Assembly: GCA_963210315.1 (NCBI GenBank)
Contig: OY723282.1
Coordinates: forward strand, 1,736,001-1,800,000
Reading direction: 5' to 3'
Length of the DNA: 64,000 nucleotides
Source of the DNA: Rhynchopus euleeides
Taxonomy: Eukaryota; Euglenozoa; Diplonemea; Diplonemida; Diplonemidae
Shown: in pieces, positions 30,313-41,600 of the stretch
Position numbering within the stretch: the stretch's first letter is position 1
Layout: every line of letters begins with the position of its first letter
The notes under the pieces: generated by a model
What the model was told of the DNA's origin: nothing
What the model saw: only the letters and a program-made list of their open reading frames with translations
Databases searched by the model: none
Made by a program: the position numbers and the translations under genes

Positions 30313-31355
30313 GATCATCCTTCAGGATTTTGAAGGCACGTCTCACACCGGTTGGTGCTGTGTCGCATTCCAGGGGATAGTCCTTCACTTGGGTACGATT
30401 CGGCGCGACTGAGTCATCAAGCTTCATCCACCTGCCTCTCATGGTGGCGTTGGATTTTCGCACGCTGCGCCGCATTTTCACCCGGCCGAACTCAAAAACC
30501 CAAAGTCTACTGAAGATAGTCTGGCCTCTCCACAACATGTGATGGGAAAATGTTGAGGTCGGGCCATGCCAGCCCTGGCACGAGATCACTGCTCGTACCT
30601 GGGACCACCCGTGTAAAAGTCCCCCCAGGGGGGACTTAAGCACAGGTGGACCTAAACACGGGAGTGGGCTGGTCTGGAGGGTCATCAGGTGGCCGCGAGG
30701 CCACCTGGTGCCCTCCAGGTGCTGTCAGAGTCGAAAAGTGGGGTGCCAAAAGTCCATCCGGACCGGAATCACCCCCATACGACGGAAGCGGAAGAGGTCT
30801 TCTTGGTCTCCACCGTGCCACCCCCGTGTTTAAGCCCCCCCCTGGCCGAAAGTCGCCTCCAGGGGGGGGACTTAAACACGGGGGGTCCCAGGTACCCCCG
30901 AAAAGTCACATTGTGTCTACAGTGTGGGGCCCGAAAATCGAGTTTTCGGTGTTGCTTTTCCACATTTGGGGTTCCCAACTTCAGGACTGTCGCGCAATTA
31001 CCTCAAAAGTGGCCGAGAAACCCAGGAATTTCTTTTTTTGAAGCCAATATTTTTTGTCACAGTAGCTTAGCTGAAAAGTTGGGCGAGTCGTCCACCCTAT
31101 TATACATGTAAAATACATGTAAATGCATGAAATATACATGTAAAATACATGTAAATCAAGTAAAGATACATGTATAATAGTTGACATGCAAGTATTATAC
31201 ATGTATTTTTACTTGATATACATGTATTTTACATGTATATTTCAGGCATATACATGTATTATACATGTATAATAGTTGACATGCAAGTATTATACATGTA
31301 TAATACATGTATATACTTGTAGTTATACATGTAAAATTTACAAGATCCCACCGTG

Positions 31356-32476
31356 CTGTGTGTGTGGGGGGCAGGGCTGTAAATAAGGTTTGGGGGTCAG
31401 GAGTCGGGAGTCGGGAGTCGGTTATTTACAGTCACCTAAGGTACCTGGGGTGGGGGGCTGGGGGGGACGGGCGGTCTCAAACCCTACTCAATCCTGCACG
31501 CATCCTGTAGTACGGCCACCTCTGCCGTGGAGAGTCCCATGGACCCTCCAGCAGTCGCCCACCATTCGGTCAGGGCGGACTGACTCGGCGCTTGCGGGGT
31601 CTTCCCGCGTGCGAGGTGGTCCGCGAAGAAGCACGCGACGCACAGCGCCATGTTGGCTGTCCCAGCCAACCCCCCACTTCGCCCGCAGCGCCCCACACGC
31701 TGCGAGCACCTCACTCACGGCAGCAGTATTTGGCTGCATAGCTCTCAGTATTTCCCGTGCATGCAGCGCATGCATCCACAAATTTTGTGGATGCATCCAC
31801 ACACAGCCTGGAGCTCCGAAGCCCTGCATGCAGGCCTGCCTGCAGTGGATGAATGCCTGTATGCCAAATCGAAAATCCATTTTTTGACATTTTCGGGCAT
31901 CCCTGGATGCCGTGGATGCATGCATGGATGCATCCACACCATCCACGGCCCCACTGAGAGCTATGTTGGCTGTGAGTCAAACACTACTGCCTCTACCTGA
32001 GGCATGTTTTGTGTCGCAACAGTTGCGTCACATGTGTGACGCATCTGTGTGGAGTGTGTGTGGGTGTGCACGTGTGCGCTGCGGTATGCTCAACCACCTG
32101 ATGGGGGCGGAACACAACTCTTCTTGGGAGCTGCCAGGATCTGGCAAAAGGGGCGGGAAAGGGGCGCCGTATTCACAGCAGTGGTTTGGCAATGAACTCA
32201 CCCCAGTTCAGAGACCGGTAATGAAGAAGATGACTGGGAGGCACACACCATGTCCCACCCAGCGGGACCCCCCCTCCTCGGGTGTTCCAAAAACCCTTTC
32301 TTTTGAATATTTGGAGTCTGTGCGGATCGCAGTGGGGTCATTTTGGCCATGGGGTGCCTAATACCGCACATTCCCTAAGGGAAGCAAGGCAACCCTCCCA
32401 ATCCCAAAAAATCCGGCGCGAGTCGGGAGTCGGGAGTCGGCCTTATTTACACCCCTGGTGGGGGGGGGGGGGGGGG
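31356..32476. other. Intergenic with short foldback sequence
   Basis: GAGTCGGGAGTCGGGAGTCGG occurs near 31400 and again near 32420, next to TTATTTACA in both cases, so these may be ends of a degraded repeat. Between ~31730 and 31975 are many GTGGATGCATCCAC-type palindromes, and a CATAGCTCTCAGT segment recurs inverted, giving a foldback. No gene recognised. Confidence 0.45.
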
Positions 32477-32478
32477 TA

Positions 32479-33627
32479 GGGGGGGGTCAAATGCCACCCT
32501 TTTACGTGGACAAACACGATTTTTCAAAAAACCGGCGCAGAGGCCCCAAAGCCCCCGTAAACCCTCCAAACCCCCCCAGATCGGTCCGGAAACCCATCGC
32601 ACCCCACTTTTCCACCATTCCGGGCACCTCAGGTGCCCGAATTGGGGTACCTAAATTTTGTGCCACCGTTTGGTACCGGACAGTGCCACTGTGTGGGAGG
32701 TTGGAAAAGAAAATGCCCCAACACACCACATCTGAGGGTTGCAATGCATGTTGCTTGCCAACCACGTCATCCGGTGGGTGTCAGGCGCTATGTAGGTGGC
32801 ATTAGCCAGGTCTTCGATGAGTTCTGGCTTGTATATGTACCTCCCTGCCACCATGCACCGGGAGGCTGCCTGTAGGTACGGAACAAGTCCAGATGGTCGT
32901 GTGATTCCTGTGCAGCAGTGCTCCACAACCGGGATGTGTTGACAACGACTGTTGCAACACGAGCTGTACATTCCGGGAACACACGAAGTGCGCTGTCGTG
33001 GTACCCATTGTGCCAGAATTGGTAGTTGCTGCGGTCTACTTTGCCTGGCCCAAGAGCACTGGTACTGAACGGTGCAATATGCGTGGCGAGGTGAATGCAA
33101 CGGAAGGGCGCAAAGTCAATACAGCTCTCGGATGGCGGGTGGTGGTGCCACTAGTGTGTGACGTTCACTCGAGGATACAACGCATCACAATGAATCAGCA
33201 ACCGTGGACCGAGTACAATACGCTCTCTGTGGCTGGTGTGGGGGACAAAGGCAGTGCCTGTGCCGCAGGCAGGGAGGTACATATACAAGCCAGAACACAT
33301 CGAAGACCTGGCTCATGCCACCTACATAGCGCCTGACACCCACCGGATGACGTGGTTGGCAAGCAACATGCATTGCAACCCTCAGATGTGGTGTGTTGGG
33401 GCATTTTCTTTTCCAACCTCCCACACAGTGGCACTGTCCGGTACCAAACGGTGGCACAAAATTTAGGTACCCCAATTCGGGCACCTGAGGTGCCCGGAAT
33501 GGTGGAAAAGTGGGGTTCGATGGGTTTCCGGACCGATCTGGGGGGGTTTGGAGGGTTTACGGGGGCTTTGGGGCCTCTGCGCCGGTTTTTTGAAAAATCG
33601 TGTTTGTCACCCCCATTTGACCCCCCC
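32479..33627. mobile_element. TA-flanked foldback element A1 (1149 bp)
   Basis: Arms of ~350-370 bp are near-perfect reverse complements (32479-~32850 and ~33277-33627), beginning GGGGGGGGTCAAATG and ending CATTTGACCCCCCC. TA flanks both ends (32477-32478, 33628-33629). The ~430-bp centre shows no transposase. The left flank is a run of 16 or more G. Its right TA is also the left TA of element B1. Confidence 0.85.
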
Positions 33628-33629
33628 TA

Positions 33630-34813
33630 GGCATACTTGTCCCCCCATATGGGGAACCCCCTAAATCTGGGGGAAATATGGGGGGTCGCAAAACCCCGCC
33701 CCCATATGGGGAAAAAGGCTGAAAATATGGGGAAAAACCGGTAAAATATGGGGGAATATGGGGGAAATATGGGGCCCATATGGGGGGATATGGGGGTATT
33801 CGTGCTGCAACGGGAGAACATCAAACCACTCATGCACGCACACACACGAAGTGCGCGTCGAAACCGGCATCATGCCTTGTTGGGGATCCTCCAGGAGTCC
33901 TATCCTGGGGGGTGCGCGCTCGTTCAGGTGTGGCCAGGTCTGGCCCCCCCCTGGAAGATCCCCCAGGTGGGTCGCACCGACCTCCTGTTCCTCTCCTGCG
34001 CCGATACAGCGGCAGCGGAGGGCGAACGCTTCCCGGTTTGGCGGGGCACCGCAGTGACAGCGGCAGCGGTGGTGGACACATACGCACAGACACACAGAGC
34101 GCGTTCAGGGTTAACAGCTCCTCACAACACACACTCTTGTGTTTTTAAGTCCTGTCTGGCACGTCACTCTCACACTCGCTGTCCTCCTCCTCTGGTGTGT
34201 TTGCGATTGCGAACTGCCCCCTGGGATCCTTATTAGATAAGGGAATTCACAAGCAGTGCATTCTGGGGTGTCAGGCGCTTCCGCCACTTTTGACCGCTCC
34301 GAGCGCCGAAAAGTCGGAGTCGACGCTCGTCACCAGGCAGTGCTTGACATGTTCAAGCTGCATCTGCCGGGTGGAATGAGACCTGTGAAGGCCAGTACAA
34401 GGACTGGCTGCAGGACGCAACTGTTCTGCCAGCAAAGACAGGACTACTGGACAGCATGCTCTGATGACCGCTACTCAGACTTGAAGAAAGTGGCGGTCAG
34501 CGCTCTCACAGCACCTTTTGTGGTCTGACTCGAGCACTTCAGCCGAGCGTTTCCTCTCCGCAGAAAGCGACGATGCGAGATGGCTCTGCAAGGTGCTAGA
34601 CGTCTCCTGTCAGTCGCTGACTTCACACCCTGTGAAAAGCAGAACGAAGAGAACTGTTTGTTGACTGCTTCCACCTGAGGAACCCCTGGGTTTTCCCCCA
34701 TATATCCCCCATATGGGGGAAATATGGGGGAACAGGACTTGAAAAACCCCCCATATTCCCCCCATATTTTCCCCATATTTTTGGCCTTCCCCATATGGGG
34801 GTACAAGTATGCC
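33630..34813. mobile_element. TA-flanked inverted-repeat element B1 (1184 bp)
   Basis: Ends are GGCATACTTGT and ACAAGTATGCC, continuing into CCCCATATGGGG-rich sequence on both sides (33650-33795 and 34690-34808). TA flanks at 33628-33629 and 34814-34815; beyond the right end is a G run. It lies immediately next to A1, sharing a TA. The interior includes a relic of the hammerhead unit (33846-33912) and a possible transposase remnant near 34380-34600. Confidence 0.78.
33846..33912 (+). ncRNA. Degraded relic of the hammerhead unit
   Basis: GAAGTGCGCGTCGAAACCGG followed by CATCATG..TTGTTGGGGATCCT aligns with the segment from stem II through GAAA and beyond in the 19-20 kb units. CTGANGA and stem I are absent, so it cannot be active. 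Confidence 0.55.
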
Positions 34814-34815
34814 TA

Positions 34816-35257
34816 GGGGGGGGGGGGGTCGACAGTCCCAACTGAAGACGGGGAACGGGATCGAGGACGGGGGTGGGGGTTTCATTGCAGAGATGATCAC
34901 CTTATGCACGAGGGTTGTATTGCTTCAAACGGGGATTATATATTTCACGGGCAATGGGCCAAGCCATGCCATGTACGGAACTGTGCACTGCACCCCACCC
35001 GACGTGATGGTGGGGGGGGGGGGGTCCAGCCGAGGCCCATCGCGATCGTTGATGAGCCAGACTATCTGTGTCCCCTGGATTGTGAAGTGGTGCCAAAACG
35101 AGACAACAAACCAATTGCTGCCGAACGTTGTTTATGCCGCTCACTTTGTGATGAAGCGAAGATGCAGCCGAAGGCGCATATAGGTTACCCAGTCTCCCCA
35201 GTTGGCTACGCCGGACGAAGAAAAATGAAAAAGAGAACCTGGTGTCCCCCAATGGGG
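34816..35257. other. Intergenic, no gene seen
   Basis: Sequence after the G run at 34816-34828, with another G run at ~35011-35023. The GCAGAGATGATCACCTTATGCACGAGGG segment near 34889 resembles 50581-50608, downstream of the dispersed 169-bp repeat. Confidence 0.4.
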
Positions 35258-35335
35258 GTCTTCGCTGGTCGTTATCCTTCGTCAATCTTCGTCAGTTTTC
35301 ACCTAATTCAACAGGAAATTCACCAAAATGCACTG
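35258..35335. repeat. Dispersed repeat related to 10058-10340
   Basis: Shares GGGGGTCTTCGCTGGTCG, TTCGTCA, TTTTCACCTAA and CACCAAAATGCAC in the same order with the sequence before the first satellite array. It is followed by a GACGATCGTCAGC palindrome-like stretch. Confidence 0.6.
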
Positions 35336-37405
35336 ACGATCGTCAGCTGATTGAGGGTGTGATATGAGGGGCACTGACGATCACCCCGGAGCGAAGAAGG
35401 CCCCCTTTGTCAGAGGTGAAAAATGCAGGGACAAAAACGGCTGCTCAAGCCAACCCCATGGCCCTCATTCTCATTCAATCGGGGGTCATCGACACGATTG
35501 TCCAGGGCAAAATTTGTCGTGGGCCGCTGCCGTGCCCCCCACGACAGCAGTGGCAGCCCGCCACTGTTTTCTGATGGGAGCCATCGCCGCTTCTCCCACC
35601 CCACCCCACCCCCCACTCCCCAGGGCAGTGATCGGTGCGAACGCGCTCGCCCCATTCGCGGGAAAAAAAAGGGTGCCAAACGGTCGAAAGGCCGTTTCCC
35701 GTTCCCCCCGCTTCGCTCGAATCACTACCCCGGGGCGCGGGGGGGGGGGGGGGGGGGCGGTAGGGGGTAGCAGCGGTGGTTTCGGAGAGAGCTCAGAGAG
35801 AACTCCTGAAATTCTGAAAAAGTATAATACCACCCTTGGGGTGCCCCATCGCTACCAGCCACCAGTCGTCACCGGTCACCGTCAGTCAGTGAGCGAGGAG
35901 ACCTCCCTGGGGTGGTGGTGGTGGTGGCGGTGGCGGTTCCCCTTGCCCCTTGGATCTCCTCCCTCTCTTGTGTGCGTGTGTGTGTGCTTCTCTCAGCACC
36001 CCCAGTTTTGGCTCTGATTTCTCCCCCTCTCCTTTTAGTGATCCGTTGTGCGTCTCCCTCTCCTTCCTGTTTCCGATTCATGAGCACGCGGTGTGTGCGG
36101 GGGGGGGAGGGGTGGGTGGGGGCGGGTCGATTGATTTCCGTTTGCGGCTTCCCTGCAACGGAAAGAGGATATTGTTGGGCATGCAACAGCTGCGTTTTCT
36201 TTTCTCGTACGAAACAAATGGCTCGTGGCAGCGGTTGGTGCCCTGCACACGGTTCGTACAATATAAAGGACGCAACTCCGAGTCTTTCTTTGCAATGTAA
36301 ACTGCAGACTCACATCTCACAGCAGGTTCTGTCACGACAGCAGAACGGCTCAATTCAATCAGGTCGTGGCCCGTCCTGGCTGCCCTTCTTCAATCGAACT
36401 CAAACCACCCCACCCCTACCTGCATACCTTTTAAAACACTGCCAATAGCAAAGACCCGCAGTTTCAACAGAGGCCTTTTTGGCCTTGTTTGTGAGAAACT
36501 GCAAGGGCATCATTGTTTGCCAGGAACCGCCGCAAGAGTTTTCGCCGTGCCAGGGCCCCGTGCCTGCCGTTTTGCTGTGAACCCGCTCTCTCCTCAACCG
36601 GGATTGCCTCTCTATTGGGAAGGAAATGTTTCGCGCTAGCCCCAGCCTGCCAATTGTTCTGGCATTTTGTCAGTTCCGTTCTCTCCTGTGCATTGTGTGC
36701 TGCCTTGACATCCGACCTCGCTGGCAGTTTCGGCCCGCTCGCTTCGCATTGGCGAGTGAGTTACTCCTTCATCGGGTTTCAAAAATTAAGCATTTGGCTG
36801 CCTCGCCAGTCGGGAAGGCTCGGCCTTGTCTACCAAAAAAAAGCCACTTCACCATTCAGCAGCAACCGCTCTTTGTCTTTATTTGTTCGCTGATGCGTTG
36901 ACGCTTCTACACACAAACCCTGAAATGATAATCACACCCTGAGTCTGATGAAGGGTGGGGTTAGTGTATAGAGCACGTTCGGATGCTTGCTGTGGCGGGT
37001 GACTTTCTGCTCACACGAGTGTGCGGAAAAATGTAAAGCACGTGGTACGGCATCACAAACTACAGCTCTCCATGTGAATACGTCGTTCGCCCCGAAAGCC
37101 ATTCCGTGCGTCAAGCAGAGTGGGTCTGTAGGGTGGGTTGCCGACATGCTCTTGCCAAATGTGACACCGGCACTTTCCAAAGCTTGGCGTGTGTGTGTCT
37201 GTGACAGTGGACGTCATGATCATCAAGAGCAAGTCCCACCGAGTGTTCCCCGCGGCTGAAAAAAAAGTACCGCGCGTGCGTGTGTTTTAGAAGGGGTTTC
37301 GGTCGGACAATCGAAGCAGTTTCGTTTAGTCTCAAAGAACAGCCACACGGGCACACAACCCCGCCCACCCGACACCCCCCCCACCCCCACCCCCACCCCC
37401 ACCCC
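35336..37405. other. Intergenic; G runs and degraded repeats
   Basis: Long G run at 35739-35760. A diverged inverted copy of the 26401/50408 repeat lies at ~36893-37028. The GGCAGCGGTTGGTGCCCTGCAC region near 36226, read in reverse, resembles 48985-49010. The right edge is a (CCCCCA)n run at 37376-37406. No real gene recognised. Confidence 0.45.
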
Positions 37406-38206
37406 CAGTGTTGAAATATACGTATAATACGTATACGTATATATACGTATATATACGTATATATACGTATATATACGTATATATACGTATACGTGGCCCC
37501 CTCAGAATACCCTGGTTTTCGGCCTTTTTGTTGGTACCTAGGGTACCCCGAGAGAATGTCACCCCCCTCGAGGGCCCAGGGCCGAGGGGGGGGGTGACAT
37601 TCTTCCCAGCCGCTACACAGGGCATCCGTTGGAGAATGTCACCCCCCAAGCGGAGGCCGAGGGGGGGGGGGTGACATTCTCTCGGGGTATCCTAGGTACT
37701 CCGTGGGAAGGCTTTAGTCATCCCCCAGTCACCTCTCACGCCCGTTCCCATCACCCTGCGGCCTTGACGTGCGCACAGGATGGCAAGGTGACCAACGGTA
37801 CCGGTACCGTTGGTCACCTTGCCACAGGCTCAGCCTGTGTAGTACCCTCCTCACTGCAATATATGCCTGAGGAGGGGAAGAAGCAGAAGTGGGCTGAGGC
37901 GTGGGTCGTGGAGGACCTGGCGGGGGAAGGGTTGATGACGTTATACATTCGTGTTTTTGTGGGCGGTGCAGCGAAGTGCAGTGCACATTTCCTTGGCGAG
38001 GTGGTGTCAGGGTTTGCCCCGGCACCGCCAAGAAGGAGCAGGTGTACCATGCCTTCCTCAAAGAGCCCATTGGGCTCGGGTATCCGCCACCGCCCGAGCA
38101 CCGCGTATACTACGTATATATACGTATTTTAGGGTATAATACGCGACGTATATATACGTATATATACTCGATACGTAGCGGGGGGTCAGGGTATATTACA
38201 ACACTG
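37406..38206. mobile_element. 801-bp hAT-like inverted-repeat element with TACG-rich ends
   Basis: Left end CAGTGTTGAAATATACGT, right end the reverse complement with one mismatch (finishing CAACACTG at 38206). Subterminal sequence on both sides is TATACG repeats. CAGTG/CAGGG ends suit the hAT superfamily. It is inserted in a (CCCCCA)n run, so an 8-bp duplication cannot be read. Inside are a foldback at 37543-37698 (GAGAATGTCACCCCCC arms) and a perfect 44-bp palindrome at 37781-37824. No transposase. Confidence 0.62.
37781..37824. repeat. Perfect 44-bp palindrome
   Basis: Two 22-bp halves (TGGCAAGGTGACCAACGGTACC and its exact reverse complement) meet at a GGTACC/GGTACC centre with no spacer. 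Confidence 0.95.
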
Positions 38207-38613
38207 CCCACCCCCACCCCCACCCCCACCCCCACCCCCACCCCCTCTCACTGCAGAGCCGATCAACTGAGATACTGCTGCGCATCCACCCCTTTTCTCA
38301 GGCGAAGCGAAGCGGTGGTTGCTCAGCCTTGTCACACCATGTGGCCTGGGCCGCCACCGCACGACACCAAACCACAATGCAAACCCACCCACCCACCCAC
38401 CCACCCACCACACCACACCACACCACACACCCCCCATCCTGCAGGTCTGGCCCAGGCGTGACCCGCCTTTGCCACTCACCAGGTCACCCACTCGGGTGTC
38501 TGGTTGTGCGTGCATGACTTCCTGAACAGAAGGGTAAGAAGGCCCACGACCCGCTCCCCACCATCTGCCTTCGCCTGCCCCTCCTCCCCCCGCCCCCGAC
38601 AATAAGGCATACC
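38207..38613. other. Leader region of the second receptor kinase
   Basis: Begins with (CCCCCA)n and contains (ACCC)n near 38387. The last ~60 bases are pyrimidine-rich and end in GACAATAAG just before the ATG, a possible trans-splice acceptor. Confidence 0.35.
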
Positions 38614-41600
38614 ATGGCCGGGTCCACACGAGATCTGCTGTCCCGTGGTGGGTTCCTCTGGGTCTTTGGTATCATCCTCCTCCTCCCACCACCTCCACGC
38701 ACCGAGCGTGCCGGGCTACCTCAGCACCACCCTGTCAAGCCGTGCCACCCCGAGTTGTCCAGTCAGGACTGCCGTTATGAGGTACGGCTGGGGGACGTCC
38801 CCGACACGCTTCGCAGGGGTGACAGCTGCTGGATCTGCGGGATGCTGGATCTGCTGGGCCCCTCGGAGATGCTGGCTTTCAGATGGCACCGCACAGGCCA
38901 GGCTCTCCTCTGCAGCGCGTTGGAAGTGACGGAGGAGCCGCTTGATTTCAACCAACTCATCAGTGACCAGGCTGGGGCAGACTGCCCACCCCAAAGGAGC
39001 CCTCATGACCCCAGATGCCTGATTGCCAGGGGCGTCCCAGTGAGACCTGACGACAGCAGCGGCGCCCGGGTAATGTACGCCCAGCCTGGGGGGACTCTGG
39101 TCGTGTTGGACACACATCTCTCGGGGGAGCGCATCGGCATTTGGAACACCTCGAGTGGGGAGACCTGGCGCCTGAAGACGGGCAAGGTAGGCACACGGCC
39201 CTTCTTCAGGTTCTCCCCTGATGGGTCCCTCCTGGGTTATGCGATGAACGACGGCCACGGGCTCCGTTGGAGGTACTGCGACACCCTCCAGTTGGTAGGG
39301 CGTCGGACCGTCTTCGGCATCCGGCTGGCAGATATTGCCTACACATCGGACGGGCTGGTGGTGTCCGGGGAAGACAAGGGGGCTACCGAGCTCCGTCTGT
39401 TCCAGAGTGCGGGGGGTGCGCATCCCACGGATGGCCCGGGTGTCGCGGATTGGAACTTTAGCGAGGTCAGGAAGGTGAGCATCGATGAGGACGGTTTTTT
39501 CTTCGCAGCGACAAACTTCACACCGTCCGGGGTGGTCGTGGTGGGAGGGATGCACCAGACGTCCCTCTTCGATAGCAATGGGGTGCTCCTCAAGCGCATC
39601 ATGCACGAAGGGGAGAAGTCGGAATATGTTGTGATGTTCGACGACAGACGCACCCTCGTCACGTATTCCTACGCCACCAGCGCGACTGTGCGGCTCATCA
39701 ACTGGGACAAGGTGCCGCTTGTGCCGGAACCGCCCACCTCATCCCCCTACGAGTGGGTCACCCCCTCTGCCGGGATGCACATCAAAATGCAGCCCGCGCT
39801 GTCGCCCAACCGGAAGCTGCTTGCCATGCCCTATGCCTACGGCTATGTGCGGATCTACTTCACACTGACAGGTGAGCTCATCCGCACCATCGCCTTTTCC
39901 GCGACTTCCACCGCCTTCGTGGATGATGTGACCCTGGCGGTCTGTGGGGAGGTCTGTGCCGTTCTGGACCTGAGCACCCCCGCAGCCGTTCCCCGCAAAG
40001 AAGGGTCGCCTGCTCTGCGGGAGCGTGTTGAGAAGAGGTCCTGTGCCGCGCCCTGCCTGGAGGTGGTGCAGCTTGCAGGCGGTGTGCTGCGTGAGATTTC
40101 TGTGCAGAAGGGCGGTGCCTTTGTCGCGTTCCGCCTCTCAGGCAACAACGTCACGGTGTGGGATGTGGCTGCTCAGGAGGTCGTGTCGCTTCCGGGGATG
40201 CAGGGTGAGCCGGAGAACGGCATCGCATTCCCACCTGATAACACCCGCATGGCTGTCGCGCACACGCATTCTGTTCATTACTTCACCGTTCCCGACTTCG
40301 CCCCTCCGGAGGCGGGGGTGCTGGCTCCCGACCGCATCACCAGTTCGCACATCGCATTCTACGATAACGCCAGGTTGGTGCTCTGTGCCAAGCACTACCT
40401 GATGGTCGAGACCATCGCGAAAAATTCCTACCAAGAGCATCCTAAAAAGTCCCTCAACGACTTGGGCAATCTGGTTGATGTCTCAGAGGACGGCAGCATG
40501 ATCCTTACCAGTGGGGTTATTCCCACCCGAGTCTTCGACGTGAAGGACAGGAGCCTTGCATCGAACAAAGCGATCTCTCTCCGCTCACGGTACTACTTCG
40601 GGGTCGAGGCGAAGAAGTGGGCTGTCTCTGCGAAGTTTCTACCAGGGTCACAGAAGTACGCCGTCATGTCCAACACAGGCGAGGTGCACATCGTGTCCAT
40701 CGACGGGGATCTGGTGAGCGAGTTCCGCACAGGGGCCGACGGTGCTGTTGGGATGGACGTCAGCCCCTCGGGCCTGCTGGCCACATCGGGTGGCAGCGAC
40801 GGCTCTGCCACAGTCCTCAGCACGCAGGGCACAACCCTCCTGTCTGTGCAGCACAACTCCACGGTGGCACGAGTCGCCTTCGTCTCAGACTCGCTGCTGC
40901 TGGTGTGCGGGCGGAGCCTCTCCTGCAGCATGTGGGTGGTGCCCCCCTTTGCCGTCCATGCCCCTTCCACACACGGCATCGCTGTTGGAGCTGGTGCCGC
41001 TGCCGTTGCCGCCGCCGCCATCTGCTGCGCAGCACTGCTGTGGTACCGCCTCCGCCAGGGCGAGCAGACACTCCAGGACTGCGTGGGGGAGGGCAGTATC
41101 GCCACCTCGGACACGGAGCATGAGTGTGCGACCCTGGTGTCCGCAGACGGGTCGGACCGCCGCGCGTCCTGCGTGCCAGAGGGAGGGGACGGCGGCGTTT
41201 CGTCGCGCGGGGCGCAGTTCTTCCCCTCTGGACGCAACGCCTTCAGCATGCCCTCCTGCAGCAGCAGCGGTGCCCCGCTGTCGAGCCTGAGCACCGCAGG
41301 GTCTAGCGGGCAGGCGCTGTCTGTTGAGGCAACGCGCGGATCGTTCTCAGAGCAGCAGATGCGTGCCTCTTCTCGGCTCAAGCCCCTGGGGAGGGGTTCC
41401 TTTGGCGTGGTGTATCTCGCAGCTCTGAACGATGGGAGCGGGCGGCAGGTTGCGGTGAAGGAGGTGCTGCTGGGCGTGTCGCACTCCTCACGGACCAGGC
41501 AGCGTGTGGAGATGGAGTTCACCCTGATGCAGTCGTTGCAGCATACGCACATCGTGCAGTACCTCGGGCATACCTGGAAGAGTGCGTCTGCACTGAACAT

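Larger units (their letters stand above)
27757..31355. mobile_element. 3.6-kb foldback element with ~258-bp inverted termini
   Basis: The left end starts GCACGGTGGGATCTTGTAAA and the right end is its reverse complement, finishing at 31355. The inverted arms are AT-rich TACATGTA/CTTGCATG sequence: left arm 27757-27963 plus 28293-28343, interrupted by a smaller element; right arm 31098-31355. The interior holds further TACATG palindromes, a 41-bp satellite that reverses direction, and GC-rich sequence with no transposase. No target duplication is obvious. It may be a non-autonomous foldback transposon or a large palindrome from another process. Confidence 0.68.

Noticed and set aside
28718..30412. 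Long frames in the 41-bp repeat region
   Set aside because: Stop-free palindromic satellite; open in several frames on both strands.
36935..37000. Another hammerhead from CTGATGA at 36943, or from the same motif on the minus strand at ~26470 and ~50475
   Set aside because: No GAAA follows a matching stem II at a suitable distance.
37376..37406. Telomere-like (CCCCCA)n repeat
   Set aside because: It is internal, short, and occurs on both sides of a transposon; a microsatellite target explains it better.
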